Source of the DNA: an uncultured Bacteroidales bacterium
GTDB lineage: Bacteria; Bacteroidota; Bacteroidia; Bacteroidales; F082
Reading direction: 5' to 3'
DNA: 64,000 nucleotides
NCBI GenBank assembly: GCA_900318085.1
Contig: ONJF01000002.1
Coordinates: 62,001 to 126,000, forward strand
Shown here in pieces: positions 50,356 through 58,419 of this stretch (position 1 is the first letter of the stretch; every line of letters starts with the position of its first letter). The notes under the pieces were generated by a model. The model ran no database searches. It was not told the origin of the DNA and saw nothing but the letters and a program-made list of their open reading frames with translations. The position numbers were made by a program, and so were the translations under genes.

Positions 50356-50376
50356 CAAAAATAATGCGTAATTTTG
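50356..50376. promoter_or_regulatory. Overlapping divergent promoters
   Basis: On the minus strand TATTTTTG (50363-50356) serves the BASS gene; on the plus strand TAATTTTG (50369-50376) serves the nitroreductase. The boxes are only 5 bp apart, so the two polymerases would compete. Confidence 0.5.
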
Positions 50377-50399
50377 CGGCCTCAAAAGAAAAAATTACC

Positions 50400-50927
50400 A
50401 TGGACGCAACCCTGCAAGACCTGATGACGCGCCGCAGCGTGCGTAGCTACACCGATGAGATGCCCTCAAAAGAGGTAATTGAGGAGATCGTCAAGGCGGG
50501 CATGAACGCCCCCTCGGGCAAGAACCGCCAAAGTGCCATCATCTTGGCTGTGACCAACCGCATGGTGCGCGACACATTGAGCCGTCTCAACTCCGTCGTC
50601 ATCGGCCGCGATGACTTCGATCCCTTCTTCGGAGCCCCTGTGGTGCTTGTGGTCTTGGCTGATAGCACGGTGTACACCTGGAAGGAAGACGGTGCCCTCG
50701 TGATGGGCAACCTGCTCAACGCGGCGCATGCCAAAGGCTTGGGTTGCTGCTGGGTGCATCGCGCCCGTGAGGTTTTCATGATCGACGAAGGTAAGGCGCT
50801 CCTGAAAGATCTCGGTATCGACCCCGAGCGGTATGTCGGCATCGGCAACTGCGTGATGGGCTATATTAAAGGTAATTACCCTGAAGCAGCACCCCGCAAA
50901 GAGAATTATGTCTATTGGGTAGAATAA
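50400..50927 (+). CDS. Nitroreductase family protein
   Basis: The start at 50400 gives MDATLQDLMTRRSVRSYTDE, the usual nitroreductase N-terminus with the FMN-phosphate arginines RRSVR. The 175-residue protein continues with VKAGMNAPSGKNRQSAIILA (FMN-binding), GALVMGNLLNAAHAKGLGCC and a C-terminal GYIKGNYPEAAPRKENYVYW. It reduces nitro or quinone substrates with NAD(P)H in the cytosol. A perfect palindromic terminator follows. Confidence 0.92.
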   Translation: MDATLQDLMTRRSVRSYTDEMPSKEVIEEIVKAGMNAPSGKNRQSAIILAVTNRMVRDTLSRLNSVVIGRDDFDPFFGAPVVLVVLADSTVYTWKEDGALVMGNLLNAAHAKGLGCCWVHRAREVFMIDEGKALLKDLGIDPERYVGIGNCVMGYIKGNYPEAAPRKENYVYWVE

Positions 50928-50940
50928 AAAAACACTGAAA

Positions 50941-50972
50941 CGAAGAAAGCCGACAGCTGTCGGCTTTCTTCG
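50941..50972. terminator. Perfect 32-bp palindromic bidirectional terminator
   Basis: CGAAGAAAGCCGACAG pairs with CTGTCGGCTTTCTTCG without mismatch, between the nitroreductase stop (50927) and the convergent small gene stop (50993). Flanked by AAAAAAA and a T-rich strand. Confidence 0.8.
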
Positions 50973-50992
50973 TCTATGTAGGAGGTTAAGGA

Positions 50993-51385
50993 TTACTCTT
51001 CTCCTCCTTCTCCTTCGGGTTCACACCCCCATTGCTGTTGCTTTTGTTTTGTATCGATATCAATGCGATTCATCTGTTTTTCGATTTCCTCGCCCTCTTC
51101 GGGAGTCATTTCCTGGTCATAGGTGTTTTCAGTTGTTGCCATCAATTTGACGAACATTGCTATGGCAGCATTATCCAATTCTTCGCATGTAGTTGCTTTC
51201 TTGACCTCTTGCTCGTATTCGTCAAGAATCTTTTTCATGTCTTGGTATTGTTTGGTGTGTGGGTCAGCATTTTCGATGGATTCGATTTGGCTGCCATTGC
51301 TGCTGAATTGATTGGCATTTGCATTGGCAAATGAAGCCAATGACATCGATAGTATGATGATTACAGACAACATTAGTTTTTTCAC
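50993..51385 (-). CDS. Small secreted hypothetical protein
   Basis: The GTG at 51385 gives VKKLMLSVIIILSMSLASFA (signal peptide) and 130 residues; an ATG at 51373 is also possible. The mature part is acidic and helical: QYQDMKKILDEYEQEVKKAT, then CEELDNAAIAMFVKLMATTE, ending WGCEPEGEGGEE. No family is recognised. It lies upstream of no obvious partner and is separated from the gingipain gene by 56 bp on the same strand. Confidence 0.65.
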   Translation of the reverse strand: MKKLMLSVIIILSMSLASFANANANQFSSNGSQIESIENADPHTKQYQDMKKILDEYEQEVKKATTCEELDNAAIAMFVKLMATTENTYDQEMTPEEGEEIEKQMNRIDIDTKQKQQQWGCEPEGEGGEE

Positions 51386-51441
51386 TTTTAAATCCCTAGT
51401 TCGTGTCGGGCGCAACTGTTAGTTATGGTAATGCTTTGATT

Positions 51442-54400
51442 TTATTCCTTGATGAATTTCACGGATTGACGATTGTCGATGCGGATAAGGTAGTAGCCAG
51501 TGGGCAAGTCGCAGATGTTGATTTCAGAGTTGCCTTGTAGGGTTGTCGTCATGACCAACATGCCGAAGGCATTGTAAATTTGGATTTCATGTTCACCTTC
51601 CAGACCTTCGAAGTGGATCTTATCGTTGACAGGGTTGGGATAGATGGTGGCCTTGTCGCTGTTCTCGTCGACGCCCTCTGTGTTGATGAGGTTGGCGGTC
51701 AGTGTGCGGCTATCCGTAGCAGTGAAGGTATAGGTCATGGTTTCGCAAACTACGATGCCGTCTTCTGTCCAGTTTTGGAAGAGGTAGTTGTCATAAGGTT
51801 CCACAGTAAGCGTGACCTGATCGCCATAATGGTAAACGCCTTCTCCGGTGACATCGGCGGCATCAGCAGGATTGACGTTGACCTTGATGTCGATAGGCTC
51901 TCCCTCGAAGTTAGCCACAAGGTTGCGGTTGGCGTTCACTACAAAACTATAGGTGGCATTTGTGGAGACGGGAGTGCCGTTCTCAGTCCAGTTGACGAAG
52001 ACATAGCGTTGGGTGGGAGTTGCACTGACCGTGCAGTTTTGGCCATAGGTGTAGGTCCCACCGCCAGCGACGGTGCCACCATTGTTCGGGTTCGATGACA
52101 CATTGACGGTGAAGCTTTGCACTTGGAAGTGGGCCACAAAGGCAGCCGATTCGGTCACATTGAATGTGTATGTGGCATTGGTTGACACCTGTTGTCCGTT
52201 CTTGGTCCAATTAATAAAGGTGTAACCCGTGGCTGGTGTGGCGGTCAGCGTGCAGTTTTGGCCATAAGTGAATGTGCCTCCACCAGTGACCGTACCCCCG
52301 TTTGCGGGGTCAGCCGTGGCCGTGATGGTGTAGTTCTGCTGTGTGAAGTTGGCTACTAGGGTTCTGTTGCCATTGACGGTGAAGGTGTATCTGGCAGTGG
52401 TGGAGACCACATTGCCATTTTCAGTCCAATTGGCAAAAACATAACCATTGTTGGCGGTGGCTGCGACAGTGCACGACTGGCCTGCTGGGTAGGTGCCGCC
52501 ACCAGTCACGGTGCCGCCTTGTGTCGGGTTGGCCGACACAGTGATGGTGTAGTTTTGCGGTGCGGCGGTGAAGTTGGCCACCAGGTTGCGGTTGCTCGTC
52601 ACGGTGAAGGTGTAAATAGCTTGAGTGGAGACAACATTGCCGTTTTCCGTCCAGTTGGTAAAGGTGTAGCCATTATTAGCAGTGGCTCTGACGGTGCAGC
52701 TTGCATTTTGTTGGTAGTTGCCCTCACCAGTGACGGTACCACCAATGGTTGGGTTGGCTGAAACGGTGATGGTAAAGGTTTGTGGGGCACCGCCTACATT
52801 GATGTCTTGGATGTAAGGCTGGCGTTGCGGCTTGGTGACCACGATGCGCACCTGACCCGAAGTGATGCCGGCCGTGACGGGTACGCTGACCGAGCCGGAG
52901 GCGGGAACCAAGGCTACGCCTTTCAGCACATTGTTTTGCGAGATGGCCACATAGGAACCTTCTTGGGCGCTCACTTGGAACGAGGTGGCACCGGCAGGGA
53001 AGGTGCTGGCGTGGCTGACGTTGTTGGGGCTGGGATTCACACGGTAAGGCATGATGGAACCATCACCGAGGACATGGTAGGCCTGCCAATAATAGAGTGG
53101 GCTAGCACTGGTTTGATAGCTGCCAGCGTGAGCATAGCAAACGGCCAGATTGCCGAGGAAGACAATGGACGAAACGGTGTGATAGGTGTCATCCATCCAG
53201 ATGCCGTCGTAAACACCTGTGGCTGTATTGTTGATGTTGGGCATCTGACCAAAGGTACTGGTGGCACCAACGCCAAAGTAATAATCCTCATACCAATAGG
53301 TTACAGGGCAAGAACCGATGTAGGAATAGGCGGCTTTATTTTCGCCACGGAGCATAGCCTCGCCGAAGCAAGGTTGACTATAACCGAAATTACCTGTCAG
53401 ACAGCAGTTGCCCATGGCGAGGAAGTATTTGTTGGTGTTGGTGAGGGCATTCACCTGGCTTTTGGTCAGTTGAGGGTCTGACCAAGAGGTCTCGCTGCCG
53501 TGGGCTGTGTAGTTGACAAATCCGGTGCCTGAACTTAACGAGGCATAGCAATTCGTATAAGGTTGGCCTAACCAGTTATAGACATTGGTGAATCCATGCG
53601 CGGTATTGTAATAATACTGCATCGCATATTGGATGGTGGGCTTGCCGACATAATTGGTCCAATAGCTGTCCCAACCGGCGATGAGGGTCACATTGTTGAG
53701 ATAGCTCGGGTCTGGCATCGTGTATTGCTCGTATTGCAAGATCTTGTTGACGATAGCAGTGACCTGATCAGCGCTCTCTGCCGACATACGGCTGTAGAAC
53801 ATGTCGGGGAAGTAGTCGCCATCGACGGAGCCATAGTACAAGTCAGTCACCTTTTGGGTGGCATTACCACTAGTTTTTCCTGGGATTTGTCCCGTATCGC
53901 CGACAAGGATGACGAAAGTCGGTGTAGCGCCTTGGTTGACGCCAGTGTTGTAAAGGTTCTGCACATAGGATTGAATGGCGTTATAGTTGCCGCCAGCTTG
54001 TGCCGTGGTCACCACATTCATATAGAAGCCCTTTTGGGTCTTCCAATTGATCCAGGGTTGCAAGGCACTGATATAGTTTTCCGGTGCGATGACAATCATG
54101 TGGACGGGATAGGCCATCAAATCGGGGTGGTCGGTGTAGACATCCATGATTTGGCGATAGTTGAACATCTGGCGATAGACATCGTTGAAGTAGGGGCTAT
54201 AGGTGCTGAAAAGCATGCGCTCGGTCTCGGCGATGTCGGCACCATCGAAGCTCACTTCCACCTCGATGTTGTTGAACACGCGTAGGGTGTTGGAGGCGGG
54301 ATTGTAACTCACGGGGTTGATGACCAACGATCCGACGCGAATGCCGCGTAGGGTGCCTTGCACCTCGATGCTGGCTTCAGGTTCAGTAGCGAGACTGCGG

Positions 54401-54837
54401 GTTTGGTAGGCATTGGCATTGTATACAAACTCGACATCCTCGGGTCTTTGGTCCTTGCGGACAGAAGGCTGGCGCGGGACAAGGGTGCCGATGCCATAGT
54501 CGGAGAGACGATAGTCCGTGGTTGAGTAGTTGAGAATAGTGACGCGAGGCGTGGCGCCGAAAGGCACAGCCAGCAGTTGGTGCGAGGCGGGCAGTTCGGG
54601 AGTGCCGATCTCGCCCGAGGCGTAAGTGCCTTCGATAACGATTTCGGAGAACATGCCGCGTTCGGTATTCACTTCAACGCTCTCGATGGAGCCGTAGTTG
54701 AAGGTGGCACGGAGCGAGTTGAAGTCGCTGTGGATGAGGTCGGTGCTCGATGTGCTGCGCAAATCGATGCGACCGTTCTGGGCCACGGCAATAAGGGTGC
54801 TTAAGGCCAGAACTAGGATGAGGGATAGTTTTTTCAT
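51442..54837 (-). CDS. Gingipain-like C25 cysteine protease with five InlB-type repeats and T9SS domain
   Basis: The 1131-residue protein has a signal peptide (MKKLSLILVLALSTLIAVAQ), a C25-type propeptide (about 20-225), and a peptidase C25 domain with catalytic His in NYTAHGSETSW (about 446) and Cys in MGNCCLTGNFGY (about 476). Surrounding motifs ILVGDTGQIPG, DLYYGSVDGDYFPDMFYSRM and YSYIGSCPVTYW match gingipains. A C25-associated Ig-like domain follows, then five divergent InlB B-repeats (about 690-1050, VTGGGTY.YGQNC) and a T9SS domain (IYPNPVNDKIHFEG). The His-Cys spacing is as in Arg- and Lys-gingipains; cleavage specificity is unknown. The repeat insertion between protease and sorting domain is unusual. 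Confidence 0.9.
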   Translation of the reverse strand: MKKLSLILVLALSTLIAVAQNGRIDLRSTSSTDLIHSDFNSLRATFNYGSIESVEVNTERGMFSEIVIEGTYASGEIGTPELPASHQLLAVPFGATPRVTILNYSTTDYRLSDYGIGTLVPRQPSVRKDQRPEDVEFVYNANAYQTRSLATEPEASIEVQGTLRGIRVGSLVINPVSYNPASNTLRVFNNIEVEVSFDGADIAETERMLFSTYSPYFNDVYRQMFNYRQIMDVYTDHPDLMAYPVHMIVIAPENYISALQPWINWKTQKGFYMNVVTTAQAGGNYNAIQSYVQNLYNTGVNQGATPTFVILVGDTGQIPGKTSGNATQKVTDLYYGSVDGDYFPDMFYSRMSAESADQVTAIVNKILQYEQYTMPDPSYLNNVTLIAGWDSYWTNYVGKPTIQYAMQYYYNTAHGFTNVYNWLGQPYTNCYASLSSGTGFVNYTAHGSETSWSDPQLTKSQVNALTNTNKYFLAMGNCCLTGNFGYSQPCFGEAMLRGENKAAYSYIGSCPVTYWYEDYYFGVGATSTFGQMPNINNTATGVYDGIWMDDTYHTVSSIVFLGNLAVCYAHAGSYQTSASPLYYWQAYHVLGDGSIMPYRVNPSPNNVSHASTFPAGATSFQVSAQEGSYVAISQNNVLKGVALVPASGSVSVPVTAGITSGQVRIVVTKPQRQPYIQDINVGGAPQTFTITVSANPTIGGTVTGEGNYQQNASCTVRATANNGYTFTNWTENGNVVSTQAIYTFTVTSNRNLVANFTAAPQNYTITVSANPTQGGTVTGGGTYPAGQSCTVAATANNGYVFANWTENGNVVSTTARYTFTVNGNRTLVANFTQQNYTITATADPANGGTVTGGGTFTYGQNCTLTATPATGYTFINWTKNGQQVSTNATYTFNVTESAAFVAHFQVQSFTVNVSSNPNNGGTVAGGGTYTYGQNCTVSATPTQRYVFVNWTENGTPVSTNATYSFVVNANRNLVANFEGEPIDIKVNVNPADAADVTGEGVYHYGDQVTLTVEPYDNYLFQNWTEDGIVVCETMTYTFTATDSRTLTANLINTEGVDENSDKATIYPNPVNDKIHFEGLEGEHEIQIYNAFGMLVMTTTLQGNSEINICDLPTGYYLIRIDNRQSVKFIKE

Positions 54838-54864
54838 CGTTTCAATAATATATTAATGTTGGCG

Positions 54865-54872
54865 CAAAAATA
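54865..54872 (-). promoter_or_regulatory. -7 box for the C25 protease
   Basis: The minus strand reads TATTTTTG, 28 bp before the ATG at 54837. No -33 element is clear. Confidence 0.4.
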
Positions 54873-54958
54873 AGTAAAAATCGAAAAAACGCTAGGACCT
54901 TGTCTCATGGATTGGAAATTTTTTCTCATAAAATTGTGTTTTGAATTAAAATTATTCA

Positions 54959-54966
54959 TACTTTTG
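54959..54966 (+). promoter_or_regulatory. -7 box for the AbrB-like gene run
   Basis: TACTTTTG followed by C fits the Bacteroidetes -7 box; TTTG at 54940-54943 is 15 bp upstream. It would drive the AbrB-like, acyltransferase and possibly AlkD genes. Confidence 0.45.
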
Positions 54967-55011
54967 CATAAAAATATGAAAATTCATACTAATCAAAATC
55001 ATCAAACCATT

Positions 55012-55218
55012 ATGCAAGAAGATAACGGAAAATACATCTTTGGTGTAGTAAAAGTGGGCGACAGGGGACAAATCGTCATCCCGAAAGACGCCCGTGAGAT
55101 TTATGGCATCAAGGCGGGTGACAGCCTGTTGGTGCTTGGCGACTCAAAAGGCATGGCCATTTTGAAGACAGAGATATTCCAAGACAAAATCGATGAAGTG
55201 TTAGGGGAGGGCAAGTGA
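55012..55218 (+). CDS. AbrB/SpoVT-like transcription regulator
   Basis: The start at 55012 gives MQEDNGKYIFGVVKVGDRGQ and 68 residues. The swapped-hairpin motif VKVGDRGQIVIPKDAREIYG then IKAGDSLLVLGD is the AbrB/MazE DNA-binding fold. Earlier in-frame ATGs (54907, 54976) lie in A/T-rich leader sequence and are less likely. Its stop overlaps the start of the acyltransferase gene (TGATG at 55216-55220), so it may regulate that membrane enzyme, or itself. No toxin partner is adjacent. Confidence 0.85.
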   Translation: MQEDNGKYIFGVVKVGDRGQIVIPKDAREIYGIKAGDSLLVLGDSKGMAILKTEIFQDKIDEVLGEGK

Positions 55219-56345
55219 TGGAACGCAAGCATTGGATGGATAACCTTCGTTGGGTGACGGTACTGTTGGTGCTGTTTTACCATGTCTTTTATTTTTACAA
55301 CAACAAAGGAGTCTTTGGTGGCGTTGGTGGCTTCGGTGATTACCCAGAGTATCCGCAGTATCAAGATGTTGTGATGTATATTCTCTATCCTTGGTTCATG
55401 CCGATTTTGTTTTTGTTGGCTGGTATAGGCTCCCGTTATGCGCTGCAAAAGCAATCGGGCAAGGAATGGTTCAGGTCGCGTACACGCAAATTGTTGGTGC
55501 CTGGCACTATCGGCTTGCTTGTGTTCCATTGGATGGTCGGTTATTTCAATACCGTTGTAGCCGCAAGAGAAGGCGTTTTTGATGGCGTGCCAGCAGTGGT
55601 CAAGTATTTCATAATGGCCTTCAGCGGCACTGGACCATTGTGGTTCATCCAGGTGCTGTGGCTGCTGTGTCTTGTGTTGCTTTTGGTGCGTGCCATAGAC
55701 AGAAAAGACCGATTCTGGAATTGGTGCGGAAAGGCCAATCTTGTTGTCATCGTCTTATTGGGTGTGTTATTTTGGGCGGGAGAACAGACGCTGATCAAGA
55801 ATCCGCGACCGGAAACTCTGGATGGTCTGTTGAATTTGTACAAGCCCCTCTTTTATTTGGTTCCATTCCTGATGGGTTATTTCGTGTTCTCGCACGATGA
55901 GGTGCAGGAAAGGGTAAGAAAGGCGTGGATTCCGCTGATGGCATGTGCTGTCATTGCTGGCACAGTACTGATCGTTACCACCTTTGGCCAAGACAACACT
56001 TCTCCGCAGTATCTGGGCAGTCCGCTCAACTGCCTTTATGGTTGGCTGATGTGTCTTGCCATGATGGGTTGGTTCAAGGCTCGCTTTGATGGCACCAATC
56101 GCTTTGCCACTTACATGACCCAATCGAGTTACGGGATTTATATTGTTCATTATTTGGTGATTGCCTCGTTGGGTTACATGATGAAGACTTATACCTCATT
56201 GGCGCCTTGGATGATGTATGTCATCCTCTTTATGGCCGTGATGCTGCTTTCGCCTGCGATCTATGAAATCATCAAGCGGATTCCTTTTGTGAGATGGTGT
56301 GTGCTAGGTATCAAAAAAGAGAAGAAGCATGAGCAAACTGTATGA
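55218..56345 (+). CDS. Acyltransferase 3 family membrane protein
   Basis: The 375-residue protein starts MERKHWMDNLRWVTVLLVLF with a conserved early His in FYHVFYFY, and has about ten membrane segments ending near IYEIIKRIPF. Family members transfer acetyl or other acyl groups to sugars, lipids or antibiotics on the membrane. SSYGIYIVHYLVIASLG (about 309-325) is the usual late motif. It is coupled to the AbrB-like gene by TGATG and overlaps the AlkD gene by 17 bp. The substrate is unknown. Confidence 0.85.
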   Translation: MERKHWMDNLRWVTVLLVLFYHVFYFYNNKGVFGGVGGFGDYPEYPQYQDVVMYILYPWFMPILFLLAGIGSRYALQKQSGKEWFRSRTRKLLVPGTIGLLVFHWMVGYFNTVVAAREGVFDGVPAVVKYFIMAFSGTGPLWFIQVLWLLCLVLLLVRAIDRKDRFWNWCGKANLVVIVLLGVLFWAGEQTLIKNPRPETLDGLLNLYKPLFYLVPFLMGYFVFSHDEVQERVRKAWIPLMACAVIAGTVLIVTTFGQDNTSPQYLGSPLNCLYGWLMCLAMMGWFKARFDGTNRFATYMTQSSYGIYIVHYLVIASLGYMMKTYTSLAPWMMYVILFMAVMLLSPAIYEIIKRIPFVRWCVLGIKKEKKHEQTV

Positions 56346-57081
56346 TGGCATCCTTGCGAAGCAAGACCCTGCCCAGGTTGAAGGCTTGTCCCGCTTCTTC
56401 AAGACCGGCAAGGGACAATACGGCGAAGGTGATCAATTCTTGGGCATCAAAGTGCCTGTGACCCGTGAAGTGGTGAAACAATGTTGGCAAACCACTACCT
56501 TCGATGACTTGGAAGCATGCATTGCCTCCGAATACCACGAAATGCGTCTCGCCGCTCTGCTGACCTTGGTGCAGATCTTCAAGCATACGGGTAAGCGAGT
56601 CTCGTCCTCTTCTTCAGTCATTCCAGGCTCGACCCGGAATCTCCAACAGCAATGCATAGACTTTTACCTTACCCATACCCAATACATTAATAATTGGGAC
56701 TTGGTTGACTTGTCGTGTTACGAACTGCTTGGTACTTGGCTTTTGGACAAAGACAGAACCCTGCTTTATGACCTAGCTCGCGATGGCAAAACGATTTGGG
56801 AGCAGCGCATTGGCATGGTGAGCACGATGCAATTCCTTCGTCACGGCCAGTTGGACGATACCTATGCCATAGCCGACATTTTCTTGGCCAAGCCCCAACC
56901 GCTTCACGATCTTTTGCAAAAAGCCGTAGGATGGCTTTTGCGTGAAGCTGGTAAGCGTGATGAACAGCGACTGAAAGACTGGCTGTTAAGCTGTTATCAG
57001 TCTATGCCTCGCACTATGCTGCGCTATGCGATTGAAAAGTTTTCAGTAGAGGAACGTCAGGGATGGATGAAAAATAAATAG
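56329..57081 (+). CDS. DNA alkylation repair protein (AlkD-like) with an in-frame repeat insert
   Basis: The 250-residue HEAT-like helical protein matches the AlkD/DNA alkylation repair family: FLGIKVPVTREVVKQCW (about 37-53), HEMRLAALLTLVQIFKHTG, then INNWDLVDLSCYELLG (about 121-136) with the key Trp-Asp, WEQRIGMVSTMQFLRHG, and a late KAVGWLLREAGKRD. It should excise alkylated bases or bind damaged DNA. Residues about 90-108 (VSSSSSVIPGSTRNLQQQ) break the helical pattern between two helices and include a GTCATTCC...CGGAAT palindrome at 56617-56640. The frame is intact. Confidence 0.9.
   Translation: MSKLYDGILAKQDPAQVEGLSRFFKTGKGQYGEGDQFLGIKVPVTREVVKQCWQTTTFDDLEACIASEYHEMRLAALLTLVQIFKHTGKRVSSSSSVIPGSTRNLQQQCIDFYLTHTQYINNWDLVDLSCYELLGTWLLDKDRTLLYDLARDGKTIWEQRIGMVSTMQFLRHGQLDDTYAIADIFLAKPQPLHDLLQKAVGWLLREAGKRDEQRLKDWLLSCYQSMPRTMLRYAIEKFSVEERQGWMKNK
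56617..56640. repeat. GTCATTCC palindromic repeat inside the AlkD-like gene
   Basis: GTCATTCC AGGCTCGACC CGGAAT encodes VIPGSTRN in frame. The same family appears at 8557-8580 (inside another repeat) and in the 15544-15679 element (GCGGGTCAAGCCCGC). Confidence 0.6.
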
Positions 57082-57086
57082 GGTCA

Positions 57087-57119
57087 TTTGTGTTTATAGA
57101 GGATTAATTCATATTTTTG
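57087..57119 (+). promoter_or_regulatory. Bacteroidetes promoter for the zinc-ribbon membrane protein
   Basis: TTTG at 57087-57090 and TATTTTTG at 57112-57119 lie 21 bp apart. The start should be near 57126, with a short leader before the ATG at 57155. Confidence 0.6.
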
Positions 57120-57154
57120 CAAGCGAATAATAGTTTCATTAAAAGTTTAGTACC

Positions 57155-57679
57155 ATGAATGAAATGTATGAAAATAACGTAGCTTCCTCGACTTCGACAA
57201 AGGAAAAATGCCCCTATTGTGGAGGCGTTATTGAAGCCGGCAGTAGATTTTGTGGGTATTGCGGCGGTAAGATAGAACGTCCAGCTCACGTGGTGGAAAA
57301 TCCTCCGTATCAGACTCCTACCTATTCCCAAGGGCCAAAGATGAAGGCGCCTTTTGGTATTGGGGCAATGATTTGTAGTATCATTGGAATGGGGCTTCTC
57401 TTATTGTTCTTCATAATAGGAAACGATAATGAGGATTTGTATCCGTTTTTCGTTATGATGTCAATAACCGGTCTGGCAATAAGTATCGTGGGTATGGCGC
57501 TTGGTATCGTGGGTTGGAATAAAATAAAGGGCAATTTCAGCGCATATTCTGGCACCTCGAGACTGACCGTAGCCAAGATTCTGGGCATCATCGGTGCAGT
57601 GATTTGGTCATTGATAGTGACGATGATAATATCTATGCTTGTAGTGGATGGTAGTTTGGAAGGTCTCTTCTTCTTATAA
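57155..57679 (+). CDS. Zinc-ribbon protein with DUF4190-like membrane region
   Basis: The 174-residue protein has an N-terminal zinc ribbon (CPYCGGVIEAGSRFCGYCGG, about 19-38) with four Cys, a short Pro/Tyr-rich linker (PPYQTPTYSQGP), and three membrane segments at about 64-85, 97-121 and 142-165 in a DUF4190-like layout. It is membrane-bound with the ribbon in the cytosol. Role unknown. It is 74 bp after the AlkD-like gene and 19 bp before a hydrolase gene. Confidence 0.78.
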   Translation: MNEMYENNVASSTSTKEKCPYCGGVIEAGSRFCGYCGGKIERPAHVVENPPYQTPTYSQGPKMKAPFGIGAMICSIIGMGLLLLFFIIGNDNEDLYPFFVMMSITGLAISIVGMALGIVGWNKIKGNFSAYSGTSRLTVAKILGIIGAVIWSLIVTMIISMLVVDGSLEGLFFL

Positions 57680-57697
57680 GTATAAGATAGTCTGAGC

Positions 57698-58384
57698 ATG
57701 CCGACCGACATTTCCCTTCATTTTGTTGAACAAGGTGGAGGCAAGCCGCTCATCCTCCTCCATGGCAATGGGGAGGATGGTAGCTATTTTAAGCATCAAA
57801 TAAATTGTTTTTCTGCGGATTATCGCGTTATTGCCATCGACACACGTGGTCATGGGCAATCATCGCGAGGAGAAAAGCCTTTTACCATTGTCCAGTTTGC
57901 CGAGGACTTGCATGACTTCATGGACGAGAAAGGCATTGCAAAAGCCATCTTGTTGGGCTTCTCCGATGGCGGCAACATTGCCTTGACTTTTGCTTTGAAG
58001 TATCCCGAACGGGTGGAGCGGATGATAGTGGATGGCGCTAACCTCTTCCCGAGAGGCGTAAAGCCACTCTACCAGTGGCCCATCGAAATCGGTTATCGTA
58101 TCGCAAAACTGTTTGCAAAGAAATCCGACAAAGCCAAACAAAACGCAGAGATGCTCGGCTTGATGGTCAACGAACCCCATATCGATCCAGTCGAATTGGC
58201 CCGTCTGACCCTGCCCGTCTTGGTGGTGGCCGGCACAAAGGACATGATTAAGGAGTCGCATACGAGACTCATTCACAAGAGCTTGCCTAATGCCCAACTG
58301 GCTATCCTTGATGGAGACCATTTTGTGGCGAACAAGAACGCGGAGGCATTTAATGCTGCGGTGGAGACGTTTTTGGGAAAATAA
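57698..58384 (+). CDS. Alpha/beta hydrolase
   Basis: The 228-residue protein has an oxyanion loop LLHGNGEDGSYF (about 20-31), strand VIAIDTRGHGQSSRG, the nucleophile elbow LGFSDGGNIAL (Ser at about 90), a late acidic residue in VVAGTKDMIKESH, and the catalytic His in LDGDHFVANKN near 211. This is a complete Ser-Asp-His set. Length is short for the fold with a small cap. It is cytosolic. The substrate is unknown, perhaps a small ester. It ends at 58384, 35 bp before the C10 protease start. Confidence 0.88.
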   Translation: MPTDISLHFVEQGGGKPLILLHGNGEDGSYFKHQINCFSADYRVIAIDTRGHGQSSRGEKPFTIVQFAEDLHDFMDEKGIAKAILLGFSDGGNIALTFALKYPERVERMIVDGANLFPRGVKPLYQWPIEIGYRIAKLFAKKSDKAKQNAEMLGLMVNEPHIDPVELARLTLPVLVVAGTKDMIKESHTRLIHKSLPNAQLAILDGDHFVANKNAEAFNAAVETFLGK

Positions 58385-58419
58385 TGTTACATTTGCAGGC
58401 GATTATTAATCCCTGTGAA

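Noticed and set aside
55012..55218. AbrB-like gene as antitoxin of a toxin-antitoxin pair
   Set aside because: The coupled downstream gene is a 375-residue multi-pass acyltransferase, not a toxin. A regulatory role is more plausible.
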